Source: Enoplosus armatus (lineage: Eukaryota > Chordata > Actinopteri > Centrarchiformes > Enoplosidae). Taken from it: a DNA stretch of 64,000 nt. Shown piece by piece: positions 41,986 through 55,480 of the stretch; position 1 is the first letter of the stretch; every line of letters begins with the position of its first letter. The position numbers were made by a program, and so were the translations under genes. The DNA is taken from NCBI RefSeq assembly GCF_043641665.1, contig NC_092193.1, forward strand, positions 7,178,501-7,242,500, written 5' to 3'. Below the pieces are notes generated by a model, which was not told where the DNA came from, did no database searches, and saw nothing but the letters and a program-made list of their open reading frames with translations.

Positions 41986-42217
41986 AGGGCTGCAACTAAT
42001 CATTTATTAATCTAAGTTAGAAAATAGTGAAAAAGTTCCCAGAGGCAGGGGGTTGCCTTAAAATGTCTTGTTCTGCTTAACCAGCTGTCCAAAACCCAAA
42101 TATATTCAATTTATGGTGATATATAACAAAGAATTTTGTAATTATTTGCGTGATAAAGGACTTACGCCGTTTAACTGATGATCACATTTGTTGTCGATTA
42201 ATTTTCTATCAATAGAA
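41986..42217 (+). mobile_element. non-autonomous interspersed element, copy 3
   Basis: It begins AGGGCTGCAACTAATCATTTA and carries the shared block AACCCAAATATATTCAATTTA (42093-42113). It ends with GTCGATTAATTTTCTATCAA. It is about 60-90 bases shorter than the other two copies, so it has internal deletions. Confidence 0.78.
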
Positions 42218-42548
42218 CAAGAAGCTTTTTGGGCTTCTGCCTCTGTTACCAATAGAAATGCAGTTTCCTGCTCTGCTTATATCATGTAGGACAGACATGC
42301 CAGGTTAGTGTTAAGTTTAAAGTCTACATCTTTGTAGTTTATTGCTCTATATCACAGTCATAGTTTTTAGGAGTATTGTACTTGTTTGATGAACATGGTC
42401 TGAGCTGAGAGTCCCTGCTTCTCTTGCCCTTTATCGACTGGCCCCTGCCTATTCTGCACACATCTCTTTTACATTTTAAATCCTCTGGCCTCCGGAGAGC
42501 GATGGGGATATATGGTTCCATCTGCTCCAACAGACTGGCTCATGGCTC

Positions 42549-42650
42549 AGACAGAGAGAAAGAGACAGAGAAGGAGACGTGGCCCAGGAGAGAGAGAGAG
42601 AGAGAGGAAACGTAGATGGAGAGAAACACAGACTGACAGAAAGACGGAAC
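42549..42650. repeat. GA-rich purine tract
   Basis: AGAGAG words and a pure GA run at about 42588-42606. It gives rise to low-complexity ORFs on both strands, which I do not call. Confidence 0.88.
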
Positions 42651-43460
42651 GGCTTATTAGAGTCTGCCTCTTTTCACTAGTTAGACGGGCAGAGAGGATA
42701 GCCTTCTGGAATAAAAGGCAGGAAAGTTGGTTTGGGCTTGGGGATCCTCTTTTTTTTTCCACATTTGCAATGGCAGCTAACCCATGTTAAATCTGTTTGG
42801 TCTTAACTGGTACAGGTAGACCAGGAGTCTTGGCTTTTCTTTGTGTAACACAGGCTTTTTGTTTCAAGGTAGGTCTCAGAAAAGCATATGTTTGTGTGCC
42901 TTTTAGATTCCCCCACATTTCTCATCAAGGGGTCCTCCTTTGTAAATAGAACTTTGTGCTTTGCCCCAGACACCATCAGGTACAATGTTTCTGTTTCCCA
43001 CCACAAGTGCTTGATTATGTGGGAAGTGCTTTTCCCAGCCCTCCCTGAGCTAGTCTAACCCTTCCCTGTGTCAACACTGGGTTTGTTCTTCTGTACCTTG
43101 GACCCCGGAGGATTGTTTGCCCTGTTTTCTTTTTCATGCTCTGTTATAAGGTGAAATAATAAAACCAGTGTGTCAATATACAGTTTCATCCGCGCGTTTC
43201 AGCTCTGACTGAAGACAAACAAGCCCCAAACCGTCCAGTATTGCATGAAAAATGTCGAAGTGAATGTAGGCTGCCTTTGCTTGTACTCACCTCCGTGTTT
43301 AGTGGTGGTATGTTGCAAGGGAATATTGTTGCTGACACAACAATTCCTCAGAATTAGATTTGCATAAAAGGATGTAGTGAGATAAGGGTCTGTTTTCATG
43401 CTTGCAGTTGGACAAGCACAGACTATCCACCATGTGCCCATGAGCGAGTGAATAACCACT

Positions 43461-43494
43461 GTTTATTTTCTTTTCTTTTTTTTCTTTTTTTTTT
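43461..43494. repeat. T-rich tract
   Basis: Runs of four to nine T separated by C. Low complexity, with no gene. Confidence 0.85.
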
Positions 43495-45883
43495 ACTAAT
43501 AGCTAATGGTAGCAGTCTGGCTAATCCTTCCACAGTCAATTTGAATTTTGCTAGTATGGTAAATCCTGTAAACAGAACTGTAAACGTGTACAAAATCGGG
43601 TTGTGCAATATTGATAACCTCTTAGATAAAACAACCCGATAGGAATCACAATTAAATACCTGGCAAATCAAGGTATTTGATCACATTGATGAAAAAATCC
43701 TGGAAATCCAATATTGCCTCAAACAATATGCCTAGACATATTGAAGTGGTGGAAAGGATATAGCCAATTCTCTGCCGGTCTCACAGTATGCATCGTCATA
43801 TAGGCCAACCTTTGTACAAAGTATTGTGGCAAACAATCACCAGAGTTGCTGCTCTGTCACTGAGACTAGGCCCCAGCTTGGTTCTCATGTAGGCCTCTGG
43901 AGGGTCTCTGCTGACCAAAGAGCTTCACTCCCCACCCGTTACAGTCACTAATATGGCCTGACACCAAGCTGATTTACAATACCCCCTACCCTAAGCACTG
44001 ACTGACTAGAAGTAATTGATTTAGAACAGTGGAGACACCTGCTGAATAGTATGAAGCCCTCGCAAGCCCCCTCCTACGCTCTTATAGAAAGTTGAGCCCA
44101 GTATCCTCACCTCAGTGCCACCTGTAGAAAATAAATACACTTAAAGCCTCAAACCTACTTATTCAGTGTGTTTTTAGTTTGTATTGTAGTCCACATCCTT
44201 CCATGTTCTACCATAGTTCTACAGTGCTTAATTTTTCTAATATTTCTGCTCTTTCCGGTTGCTAAAAACCACCCACGATATATATCCATGGATTGAGCTG
44301 AGCCTGTACAACTGCCTCTGTTTGGCTAGCTATTGATCTATGGAGCTCTGTATTTGCCAGTCTTTCTGCTCACATGCCTTCACTCTGTTTGTCTTTTACT
44401 GGCGAAGACAAGGCCTTCTGCCCAGGGGGTGGTGGGGGTGGGGGGTTGAAGTCCTCTGTGTGGTGTGAGGTGGGGGGGGGGTCCATGCCTTCTGTGCTGG
44501 CTGCCTAGTCATTTTATGGCACCATCTGTCCACAAGCAAACCGTCAAGTGGTGACGTCTTAGCCCATCTCTCTTGCTTGACAGTGTGAATTTCCTTTTGA
44601 TATATATGCACATCTGCTGGTGAGAATGTGTCTCAGTTTATATTGCTAATTTAATGTTTGGCCATAGCACAGAATCATTCTTAATTATACAATAATTCAT
44701 TTGTAGAACACTCTAAAATATAAACACAAATATTAAAACTTTTTTTCAATCTTTGAACTAGGGCAAGGCTATTGGCTGCGTATATTTTTAGACCCTGAAT
44801 TGAATACAAAGCTTGTTTTATCATTCTCCATTAGTTTTCTTCAGGCCCTAGCTTTGAGGAATTACAGGTTGGCTGAAATAGAAACAATCAGATATTTAGT
44901 TTATTTACCACTTTTCAAAGCAAAGAAGACTCTCAATCAAAAGAGATAAAAAGCAAATAACATTTAAGTAAGAGAAAGATAAACAGTAATAATTTATAAG
45001 CAAAATATAATCATAGTACTGTTAATACCCACGATGATACATGAAAATGTCAATATTCAGACCCAGATATTGTGATGTCAGCAAAGGGGATGAAATGAAT
45101 AAACAAAGTTTTCCAATTTAACTTTATGGTTTTCTGAATTTTCTATTTTAATTCTCAAGCTTAACTGGTTTGTGTTCTGTAAATATGGCTCCTAAGGTTG
45201 GTGCTACTTTATAGAAAGCTGTTTCATCCACTCGATTGGTTATACACAGCATTGCCTTTATTTGATGAATGTCTGTTTTACATTGAGCCTGCATTTTGAT
45301 TTATTGCAGGCCCTTTGCCCAGCACTTTGTAGTGCAAGCCATTTTCTCCTTGCTCTGCAGCTCGACAACGCCAATAATCACTCTCCAATAAATTCAAATG
45401 GAAGTGGCACTCTGGTATGTCTCTTCTACTCCCTGTAATACATATCAGTGTAATACATATCACCTTTCATTCCCAGATTGATTTGCAGCTGAAAAGATTG
45501 GTATCCCCCCAGAGGTGATTGTAAATCCCCACTTCAGTGGCAATTTATGGAGGTGCCTGAGTTTTGTTAAATGTTCACTCAACCAGACTAAATGCCAATT
45601 GACGCTGTATCGTATGGGTGAAGCCAATATGCAATGGTCTTTGCTTTCTGTTGAGAGGCAAGTTAGTGCCTGTATCAGGACCTTATCAGGAGCCTGGTGC
45701 ATTAAGTCCAACTCTCATGCGTCACAGATTACATCACAATGTGTCATAGAGACTCTGCATCATATGTTGTAAATGTCCACATACATTCCACATGGCTGTA
45801 GTATTATTAAACGTAATTATTGAAGTGTCTTGTCTTGACTACCTGATGGATTTCTTTGAGTCATCCACACAGGCAGACACTTT

Positions 45884-45907
45884 ACTCACGTGATTTATTA
45901 CGTGAGT
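45884..45907. promoter_or_regulatory. E-box palindrome inside an inverted repeat
   Basis: TCACGTGA (45886-45893) is a full 8-bp bHLH-zip site of the USF/MITF type. ACTCACGT (45884-45891) pairs with ACGTGAGT (45900-45907), and a G-T plus an A-T pair extend the stem to 10. Function is inferred from the motif. Confidence 0.4.
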
Positions 45908-46296
45908 GCTTTCATTGTAGGTCAGCGTAATCAGCGCTCCTTACTTTCTATTGCTCAATTTAAGGAAGTGCACTTGTCTGTTAAAGGTGTCTCTCAATCT
46001 TCTGCTTGGCATTAAAGCGTTAACAATTAACTCTGTGGATTCAGCTTGTAAACAAAAGTGCTGTAAAACTTGATAGGTCACAGGACATTACCCTTTGTTA
46101 GGTGAATTTCAATGCAGGGCCTTGTCACAGCCCTGTAAAAAAGACATGCACCATCAAATCTGTGGACGCAGCAAGGCTTTCAGAGTTGGAGGGAAAACCT
46201 AATTTTGTTACTTTACACTTTCATTTTACAATACGGGGCTCGTCGGCTTGCAGTAATTCTCCTGGGGTCTTGTGGTGCGTGTTCACATCTGTGGTT

Positions 46297-46310
46297 AAAA
46301 AAAAAAAAAA
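46297..46310. repeat. A14 homopolymer
   Basis: Fourteen A bases follow GTGGTT. No LINE or SINE body is recognisable upstream, so I do not call it a retroposon tail. Confidence 0.85.
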
Positions 46311-46726
46311 GCAGCGTAGACTTGTGAGGGTGAGCCTTCTAGGGCATGGAAAACTAATCAGGGGCCAAAACACTGCTGTCGAAATTCAGCTTGTAACTGT
46401 GTTTATGGAGCCGTTGCAGGCTGCGCCAACACAAACCTCTCCGGTCTGGGTTTATCACCTCTAGAGACGGCCATGATTAGCTCCCCACACTGCTAGCCAT
46501 ATATCTCAGCTGTCTCACCTCCCCGCGCTCAGGATGACCCATTAAACAGAGATGGAGAAGGAGAGAGAACATGAGTAGGAGGGATGGAAACGATGGAGAG
46601 CAGAGATGCTACCTGTAGTTAGTGTAATAGTAGTGTTTACTCAGCCTCTGCGCTCTCTCTGCGCAGCTGTGTCTCGCATTGTCTGTTTGTAGTCTACCAA
46701 TTCTTTATGGGTGGCCACTCCTTTGC

Positions 46727-46751
46727 CACACACACGCACACACACACACAC
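46727..46751. repeat. CA microsatellite
   Basis: About 12 CA units with one CG interruption. Confidence 0.92.
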
Positions 46752-47707
46752 TGGGGGTTATAACTTGAATGACAGGCACCTGATGTGGGTGGCAAACAAG
46801 CAAACAAGATAGGTGTGTATTTTTTGTTATATTCCCCTCCCCACTGAACCTACTCAAAAGCTCTTTTGTCCTCCACAGTTTACCGTTTGAGATGTTCACA
46901 TCCCGTTGCTCCCTTGTTAATTACTTCACTAAACCTCTTAGTCGTCTGCCTATAATATACTATATATGTCATGCTCTGCATTACTGAGAACATCCCAGAC
47001 ACTCAAGACTCCAAAGCTTCTTCCTAAAGGACTTGCCCTGAAGAGTGGCTGGCTGATTAGGGTTAAGGTTATTTAAACTTCAGTATCACTTAAGAATATA
47101 TTATCTTGACGTCTTAACAAATTGGACACCCAAGACCCAAATGCTGCACCATAAATTGCGTTTAGCCTGGTTGCAGACCTCTGAAACACCACCTGCATCT
47201 CAAATTTTGCTGAGTGACTCAAAAAGTTTTGGACTGTAATGAATGGCTGTTCCTGAACATTAGCTAACAAGCTGAGGTAGCTTGAAGCTTGAATTCATTA
47301 AACACAGCATTTCCTTTGTTTCTCCAGTAGGTGTGCATGTGATAGGTGATAATGGGTTGGAGGAAATTAACAAATCTTTATTTTCCTTTATCGGGACACC
47401 TCATCATAGTTAATCAGCTAATTGTGTTTGCATAAATGCGTGCACCTTCCCTTCTCCTTGGAAGTAGGTGACGTTGTGCCAACAACAAGGCACTCAGACT
47501 GGTTATTAAATTCAGTCTCAGTTTTGTTTGCTAGAATGCTGTAATTTTACCGTAGATACAGCTTGTTGAACTTTGTTTGTAGTTGTTGTGGCATACTGGT
47601 TTATGAAACATTTATTTTTAGTTTGTGCACTGCAGTTTCAAACTGTATTAATTTAGATAATCTACTGTAGTTGTAAAACTATTTAAGCTCTTGAATTCAT
47701 CCTGACA

Positions 47708-47791
47708 AATTATTGTGATTATTAATTAGGATCTCAATTTCTGGTGAAATAATCTGGATGATCATTTTAGCCATAATTATGCAGCGCTAAG
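47708..47791 (-). mobile_element. terminal fragment of another AT-rich teleost repeat
   Basis: The stretch ending GCCATAATTATGCAGCGCTA resembles the end of the common fish repeat family whose reverse strand opens TAGGGCTGCACGATTATGGC. Only one end is recognisable, and the other limit is a guess from loss of the repeat-like pattern. Confidence 0.45.
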
Positions 47792-50565
47792 TCCTTCTCT
47801 CTCATACACTCTTTCCTCTCTTACTCTCACACGCTAACCATGGCTTCAGAATTAAATCATTACCAAGACAGAAGGATTCACATGCAATCTCACAGGGGCA
47901 GACATCCACCCCTACATGTTCTTACTGTTTTTCTCTCACTCTCCCACATAGTTGCAAACAATGTCTTCCTGTGTGCTGAGCCTCTTTCTCAGATTTTGGA
48001 TCACACTGAGCCATTTCCATGTTCCATGTCCTCTCAGTAGCACTGCTGCCACAACACAAATACACATCGTGGCAAGTGTTGTCCCATAGTATTTGTGTGC
48101 AGCTGGGAGGCACCAAGCTGCACTGGGATAAATAAGTAGCTATATAAATAAAGAATAAACCTCGCTCTAGGAATTTGTCTCATTGAAGATGAAAAGCATC
48201 TGCCTCTCTCTGGCATCTGCTGTAAAAGATATCCCTCCACCGCCAAGGGTTTGGAGCACGGCGAGTAGCCAACTCTATCAGCTTCACTCACTCTCTCTAC
48301 CCACCGACATGAACCAACGCAGCGCTGGCGTACATAGAAATGAGTGTCAAAACAAATTTGTCAGCCAACAAGCTTGATGTGAGTTACACTCATTTTGCAA
48401 AGCTAACTTGGGGTATTAACTTGAAATATAAATGGGGGCCAAATGTCTTTCTTTCTGGTTGCAGAGTGGGGGTGTGATCCAGTTCTTTGGCACCCTGAGC
48501 GATGTATTTGTGTATCTTTTTCAGACTGCTACAGCTTAACACACCAACAATGAGGTGCTTTCTCATTACCAGTAAAGGTGAAGACACAAGGGGAATCTTT
48601 TTTTCCAGAGGTTTTAAATTATTTTAGCTGTGCTTGTTGTTATTTTTCAAAAATCTACTTGCAGAGAGTATATAACAATACAATACGGCTTGATTCAATC
48701 ACAGCTTGAACTTTCACTGACGATAGATGATGTTGGCTGCACACAGTGAAATTCCTTAGATGCGAGGTGTGTTGCATCGGAAATTGGCTTAGTAGACATG
48801 AAAGCCTAGAGGCGCATTCCTGTATGTGACAAATGGTGATGAAGAGCTAGCCGTCAATGATACCTGTCTGCAACTGTGCCCAGGTGAGGCACCAGTCCTC
48901 TGACTCACACATAGCATTCCTTCACATCATTTTGCTCAGCCATGCCTGTCTTTCCCTTTGCCAAGTGACTTGTCGAAAGAGGTTTAAGCAGAGCTCAGAT
49001 GAAGAAAAGGAAACTCTTCAAATGTTGCTTTGCTAAGATCTCTGCCGAACAGAGTGTTTTTCTTGGTCTTGTTTCACAAAGAGTGTGGTCAAAGAGTATG
49101 TGTGTTTTTTTCAGTGTTTCCACACGCATTGAAATAGCCACGAGTAATGGGCTGCTCAACACCTCCACAGGCTTAAGAATGGAAAGGTTTTTTTTTTCCT
49201 ACAAGATACTGGAGGCATTGTGTTCCTGACACTCTAACTTATTTGGCTGAACTGAATAGACTAAAGCTGACCGGCCACCCAGCGAGCCTCAAGATATTCC
49301 ACATTGTGAGCGCCTCTCTTTCTCTTTTCACAAATATCAGCAATCAGTATTGTTCCGTTGCCACTATAAACTCGGCAGCGAGACTGAACAGATGAGCTGA
49401 GAAAGTTTTCAATTCAATTCCAATAGGCCTCTTGTAAAAGCTTTGTACAGAATCATTGTCAGGGAGCTCTTGAAGACAAAAGTAGGCTTGCTTTAAAACT
49501 TTTCAAACTTTTCTCATTTTACTTCTTTTTTTTCTCTGAAGTCCTCTGGAGATACTGCTTTTATTTAAAGGGAGATATCTATCCTTACCATATTGTGGTC
49601 TGCTGTACAGCGTTATGATTACTCATCACAGATGGCCATGGGCAAGAGTGTTGGGATAAGAAATTTAGTTAGCTCAATTTATGGGGATACACGGTTACGT
49701 TGTTTATAATAGCATCAGACATTGAAACCGCGGGCTATAACAAACTTAAGGTCATATATCTAAATCTTATCAGCTGGCTTAGTCATTTCCTACACTAAAT
49801 CTAATTCCTAAAAAGACAAAGGATCCGTGCTTGTGCAGTTTGTTTTGAGGGACAGCCTTTGTTTTTGTGTCTCCACCCACTACTTAAGACGATGGAGCAA
49901 TGCTTTGTGTTGTATAGCTTAGTTAATTATGGTTCATTTGTGGTACACCTGCTGCTGCTTTGTTGACCAACCATGTCCCTCTTGGGCTGTGTTGTATGTT
50001 AAATGTTTATGTATGCATACATGTTATGAGATCATGGCACTTTGTGTGATTTGAACCCATCTGGAAGACACAGTTTCAATTTCTTAATGGGGAACATTAA
50101 GTGGGCGGTGGTCCTTAGGGAGCACTGTTTAGGAGGTCCTCTGGGTTTTTAACTGATCCCCATTGTGAGAGGATAGCTGAGGAGCTTAATCCTGCGTCCT
50201 GACCTCCCCTTTGTTCTTGTTATTTCTTCCCATGATTTCTCTGTAGCCCTGTACTGTATTTGTTTCCTAACTCTTCTGCTGATGTAGTTTGCGTGTTACA
50301 TTCGCTTCACTTGTATTTTCCTCTGCCCCGAGCAGGATTTTGTTGTGGGTATTGGGTGCCTTGTTGATCGCGACCAAAGATCTCCAGCGTTGTGTGCTGT
50401 TCTTTTCTTACAAGTATACAAAATTTCCGTCTCTTCTGGTTCTGCTCTGTGACTTGAGTATTTCTGCCTTACTGTTATTATGCTCATTCAAATATATGCA
50501 AATATATGGTGAGTTTGAATACTAATGTTTCTGCACTCCTGTTCTGCATGTGTTTGCTCTCCCAG

Positions 50566-50740
50566 GTGTTAGTCTTTGATCCTGTCAGAGTGGGACGTGT
50601 CTAGCAGGGGACTGAGGAGGGAGCAGTGCCAACTTGGAACATGGTGCCTAATATTCACCTGGCAGTGCCCCTCCTGCCTAGAGGGGCGTTGTTGTTCCTG
50701 CTTCTACTCAGCTGCGTGGTGTTCTCCTCTGTGGCAGACA
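50566..50740 (+). CDS. ptprf: ptprf start exon: 5' leader end plus signal peptide
   Basis: The coding part is 50641-50740: 33 codons plus the first base of codon 34. It encodes the secretory signal that sends this LAR-type receptor phosphatase to the plasma membrane. The start context is strong (A at -3, G at +4), and an in-frame TAG at 50602-50604 rules out upstream extension. A positive region (R14) precedes a hydrophobic core (about residues 16-28), and S-V-A (30-32) before D33 fits signal peptidase. A consensus acceptor (tttgctctcccag) ends at 50565, and the donor GTAAGT starts at 50741. Splicing to 62012 completes Ser34, giving an A-D-S junction like the G-D-S at the mature N-terminus of mammalian PTPRF. 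That junction and the matching phase are the main reasons for joining this exon to exons 11 kb away. Whether it is paralogue ptprfa or ptprfb cannot be told. The 5' boundary is inferred from the acceptor alone. Confidence 0.82.
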
Positions 50741-53700
50741 GTAAGTAGCCTCATTCACATGTGCTTGCTTCCCCTATGATCTGATAACACATTAAACTTT
50801 ATGTATCAAGTATTTTGACAGTAAGAGCATTTTAGCCCCTCATTTGCAACACACACGAAAGTACACACAATGGGAGGTTAAAAAGTTCTCTCAGAATAAT
50901 TTCAGGTGTATTACCCTTTCAAGTGATCAGCTGAACAAATGCACCCCTTTTGTAGACATTTTTGTTTAAAGGGACTGACATGATCCAAAGTTGAATTTAA
51001 CCCACTGCATTGCTGCACATTAATTGATTGTGTGGTAGAACAAGCTTTGCTTTCATGCTTTGACGTGCAGAGCTTCATTTAAATAGAATATAGATTACGT
51101 TTGGGGTCTTTGGTGGAACAGAAATAGCAGCTCATCTAATACATGTCCCACAATATAGAGAGCTTTAGCATTTGCACTAAAAATAAGCGTGCAGTGCACG
51201 CAGTGAAGCTGCATCGGCCTCTGTGCCCGGCTGTCAATCTGAATGACGGTTTTGGCTGGAAGAAGGCGCTCAGAAAGATGTGTCATCGTTGCTGCGCTTT
51301 GGGTCTCGGGGGCAGCCAAGAGGCACTGCCCTGCTGAAGACGGGGTCAGGGACAGAATTAATTCAACACATGACCTCACCTATAGTGCTGTCATAGGGTC
51401 ACTGTAATTCAATTATACCCCAACCCCTCCCAGTCCCCCACCCGACCACGCCAACTGCCCTGTCCTTTCATACATGGGTCCAGTAGGATTTGTTTTTCTC
51501 TACCCTTTGCCTTGTCTCACTCAGCCCTTTGTTATCATCTTTGACTCTTGTGGTGTGTGTCTATAGTTTTGCACAGCATCAGTGTGAACTTGACCTTGCG
51601 GAAAAGTTTTGCACTCCTGTCTGTTTTCTTGTGTTCTTGCAAGACTGTCTTTGCTCTGCCTGTAATTTGATCGGACCAAATCAAACCTCGTCTGGCGCAG
51701 AGATGCTTAAGTAAGACTTTAAAGATTTTCCACACTGCGTTGAATTCATCCCCACACTTGAACACAGTGACATGTATTTGACCCATGTCCATTTGTGCTG
51801 CTTTTCCTATGCAACCAAAACTATTGCAATATGTTACAATAGTTCTAGTTTCTCCATGGCATCCTGATATAAAATAACTATTACAAATCCAAATGAAATA
51901 TGAATTTTCGATGATGAATTGTATGATGAGAATTAATTAAATAACTGTATTAAGACTATTTTTGGTCTCTGAATAATTGGCATAGGACTTGACAAACATC
52001 TGCAATGTCAGTAATTTATTTATAGGTAGTGCACCATGTTTATGATCATGTTATGTTGTGTACCTGTGCGTCAGGGGCATTGAAGGTGCCAAGATATTAT
52101 TTAAATATGCTGAGTCTGTCAGATGCTCAGTGCGGCCCAGAGTTTGGGTGAGGCCTTGATTATGAAGCCGTGCTGCTATTGTGCTGTTTTTAATCTATAT
52201 TGTGCAGATAGCTACATGCAAAGGCAATTATTAAGCAAATTTGCAGGATGGCTAAAGTAATTTAACTTATGAAACATATTTTGTTATGCTTGTATCTACA
52301 GTATTTTAAGGCTTTTAGGGCATGCCGGCCATACAATCAGAGGTATATAAGATGTACACACAGCCAGCTAGCTTGTGTTTTACTGTGTGCAATCTATGAA
52401 CAATGGGTTAATGCGGACAATGTTCTGCAGTATCTTTACTTTTGTAAATTTAGTCTTTTTGTCTGCCTCACTGTCTCCATGAGAGTTAGATTGCCCTGGT
52501 CTCTAATTTCGGTAATCATATCATTTACGGATAAAAACAGAGCCAAGCATTTTAATTAACAGACAAAGATACTCTACTATGGTCAAGCTGGCACGAACGT
52601 TTTCGTTGAAGATAACACCCAAACACTGATACATGAATAAGGAAATTGAGAATAGATGTAATTTCAGCATAAGAGAAAGATAAAACAAAAAATAGAAAAG
52701 CCTGGCTCTGGTCCGAAGTTAACCACACATGGAAAAAGGCCTAGACCTGCTGTTACTCAGACTGTAAAGCAAACAGACATAGAATTAAAATAAGACAGTT
52801 GGGGGGCAAAAATAACACCTACCACTAATGGCAGGGTTGTGTGCATTTGATGCCTGTAATTTGTATGCAACTTAGTTATGTGAACTTGATAGTTCTGGTT
52901 TGGATTTCCTGTATTACAGGGCAGACAGCAGACATATATTATGGGTGGGGTGCCTGGCAAGTTTCTGATTACATGGGTTTGGTCTGGCGTCCTTGTGTCC
53001 CCCTTGAAAAAGTTCAGCAAGCAAAGCAACCACAGGTAGCAAGCATGTGAGCAGTGTTAGGCCTTCCTCTTAGATAAAAACTATAGGTTTACAGTGCTTT
53101 GTTTGCTGGTTTGGGATGGCTACATTTCAGAGGTTGGTGTCATACTGTTTGTTTGGCGTAATACTTAAGATGGTACCATTCATCATAATTTACCACAAAT
53201 AAGTACAAGAAATCCTCCACCAGCACTATCACTGTTATAGCCCTGTGACATCATTCATCTTATATTGTCATTGAGTAGGCACACAATACGGTGTGATTAC
53301 TCTGAGTGCTGATCGCACACGTCCCATCGATCCCCGGGGAGCTCAGCCTAATCAACCAGCTCTCTATACAGCTTCCATGTACACAATAGGCCACTGGCCC
53401 ACAAGGTCAGCCTCAAAGTCACACATACCCAGCACTTAAATGTAATGGTTATCTTTTGTAGTGCTGTCATTGTGAGTTATTTCATTGGCTTTAATAAGCT
53501 TTTGATGTATGTGTCTCCTCTCGTGCCTCTCATGTTATAATCTTGGGTGGCTTTTCACATGAGGTGCGGCAAGACCACCAAGGCCTTTGTACCTGAGCCT
53601 GCTTGTTTCTCTCCCAGTGGCACCAAAATTAGCTTAATAAGTATAAAGTAACTTTTTATATAAAACCACTGTCTCTTGCTACATTTTTTTGTGTCTTCTT

Positions 53701-55079
53701 TGTGTTCCCTTCGTGCCACCAATAGATAAATTATAGTTTTGTTCTACTACGAACATTTCTTTCATCCAATTGCTAGATCAAGAGGTTTCCCACGGGGCTG
53801 CTATGTTAAATATACATGTACCCTTGGCTATAGACTAGAATATCCCCAAATAGCTGATACTAAAGCATATCATACCAGAATTTTGAGAACAAAAAAGTTA
53901 ACCGAAAGGAGAAGCTCCGTAGATTGATTTGGCAATTTCTAGAGCTCCTGCAATGGACTGATGTGATGGAAGTGCCAAAGTGGTTTGGAGAGGGGTGGCC
54001 AGACGGGGGTTGGGTGGCTGGAAATTGGATTGTATTTTTAAGTGTCCATATGGTCACCCAGTTCAAAAACTGACAGGGATAGAAATTGATTCTTTTTTAA
54101 TTAAAAGTAACCATATCCACCTTGGAGAGCCACTTGGAGAGTAATGCAGTTAGCGCACAGCTGTGGTCCACACACATCATACAGACAGGCACACTGAGAG
54201 AGAAAGGCGGAGATGGAGGGAGAACTAAACAATAGAAAACGCTCTCTGAGAAAGAGGTGAGGGAAAAAGCAAATTATGTGAGAAAAACATCTGCAAGATA
54301 AAGTGTTGGATGAAAGCAATTTAGAGGTTGGGGAGATTCGATGAGAAGTTGTTTTCATAAGCCAGTGCAGCAATGTCAGAATGGAGGGAGGAAGGGGTCA
54401 TCGGAGGTTAATGATGTGAGATTAATAGTTTAATTAGGGAGCTCAATAGCAGGGCCAGAGGCAGTCACCCAAACCCTCTGCTGTGTCCCGGATTCAGTAA
54501 TGCCACAGGATGACAAGAACCGCCAGTGTCCTTCCAGAAAAGGGCAGATGGAGAAAGACATTTTAATTCTGTGTTCATAGTGACGCCTTTATTGACAGAA
54601 GACATTTCAATTCCTCACTGTTCCTTACTACTTATTTCATTCTTACTTAATGTGAGGATACTTTGAATTATATTAATCCCGCATTACCCGAGATTTCAAA
54701 GAGTTGATGTGGATTTAATTTGTGTTGAGCGATATTATGTGGGAAGTATCAGAGGCATTTAAGGGTGCTCGTAATGCTGTTTGATCATTGATCAGAATCT
54801 GTTGAGATTGGAGAAATTCAAGATAGCTGGCTTTGAATAGGACAAAATCAAGTAATTTATAGGCACATTGCCACACACCCATGTACTGTTTACTTTTGGA
54901 GAATCCTTTCAGGTGCATTTAAAGGTATTTAACTCAACCCAAACTGCTTGTAGACATGGAGCAGCATAACACATGGTTGGATCTCAAGAGGGAACTATTT
55001 CATGCGTAAATGGTCACTATAGCTTTTCAAAGATGCTAAATCATAAGGGAAGCAACAAAGAGCCCGCTGGAGCCTGCAC

Positions 55080-55480
55080 AGCCAGAATTTCTTTGTTGTT
55101 CCATGTCCCTACAGTAACATAATTTAATTTCTCCCACAATTTTGGCTAGTGGAGAGTCGAATTACTTAAAGCCTCCGGGCCATGTGGGTGAGAAGATGAG
55201 AACAATGGTAGGGGCTCTTTGTGGTCTCTGAGGGAGGGCTAATCTAGGAGAGGCAAATTAATGAGGTTAGTGGGGTCGCAAAGGGGTGCGTGGTGATGGA
55301 TGACAAGCTAACCCCAAAATGGAATCTCTAAAGACGCTAGGAGTCATCTGAGCAGCGGAGCCCCAAACCCGCTCCCTCCTGAGATCACTTAACACACTTT
55401 ACATTTTCCCCACACTGGTCTATTAATGTCAGGGTCCGAGCCAAGGTGACCATCGGACTTTACCCAGCAGCATTAATGAA
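55080..55480. promoter_or_regulatory. enhancer-like block in the ptprf intron
   Basis: Unique sequence of mixed composition with a SOX-type ACAATGG (near 55202) and AAATTAATGAGG (near 55256), plus a GC-richer part to 55380. No coding frame. The regulatory role is inferred from texture only. Confidence 0.22.

Larger units (their letters stand above)
42651..50565. other. non-coding, upstream of the ptprf start exon
   Basis: Unique AT-rich DNA with the microsatellites, E-box palindrome and repeat fragment listed separately. It closes with the acceptor of the start exon at 50564-50565. No coding exon seen. Confidence 0.6.

Noticed and set aside
42512..42790. R/E/K-rich 92-codon frame
   Set aside because: It is a translated GA repeat.
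46297..46310. Poly-A as a retroposed gene tail
   Set aside because: No gene-like or LINE/SINE body precedes it and no target-site duplication is visible.
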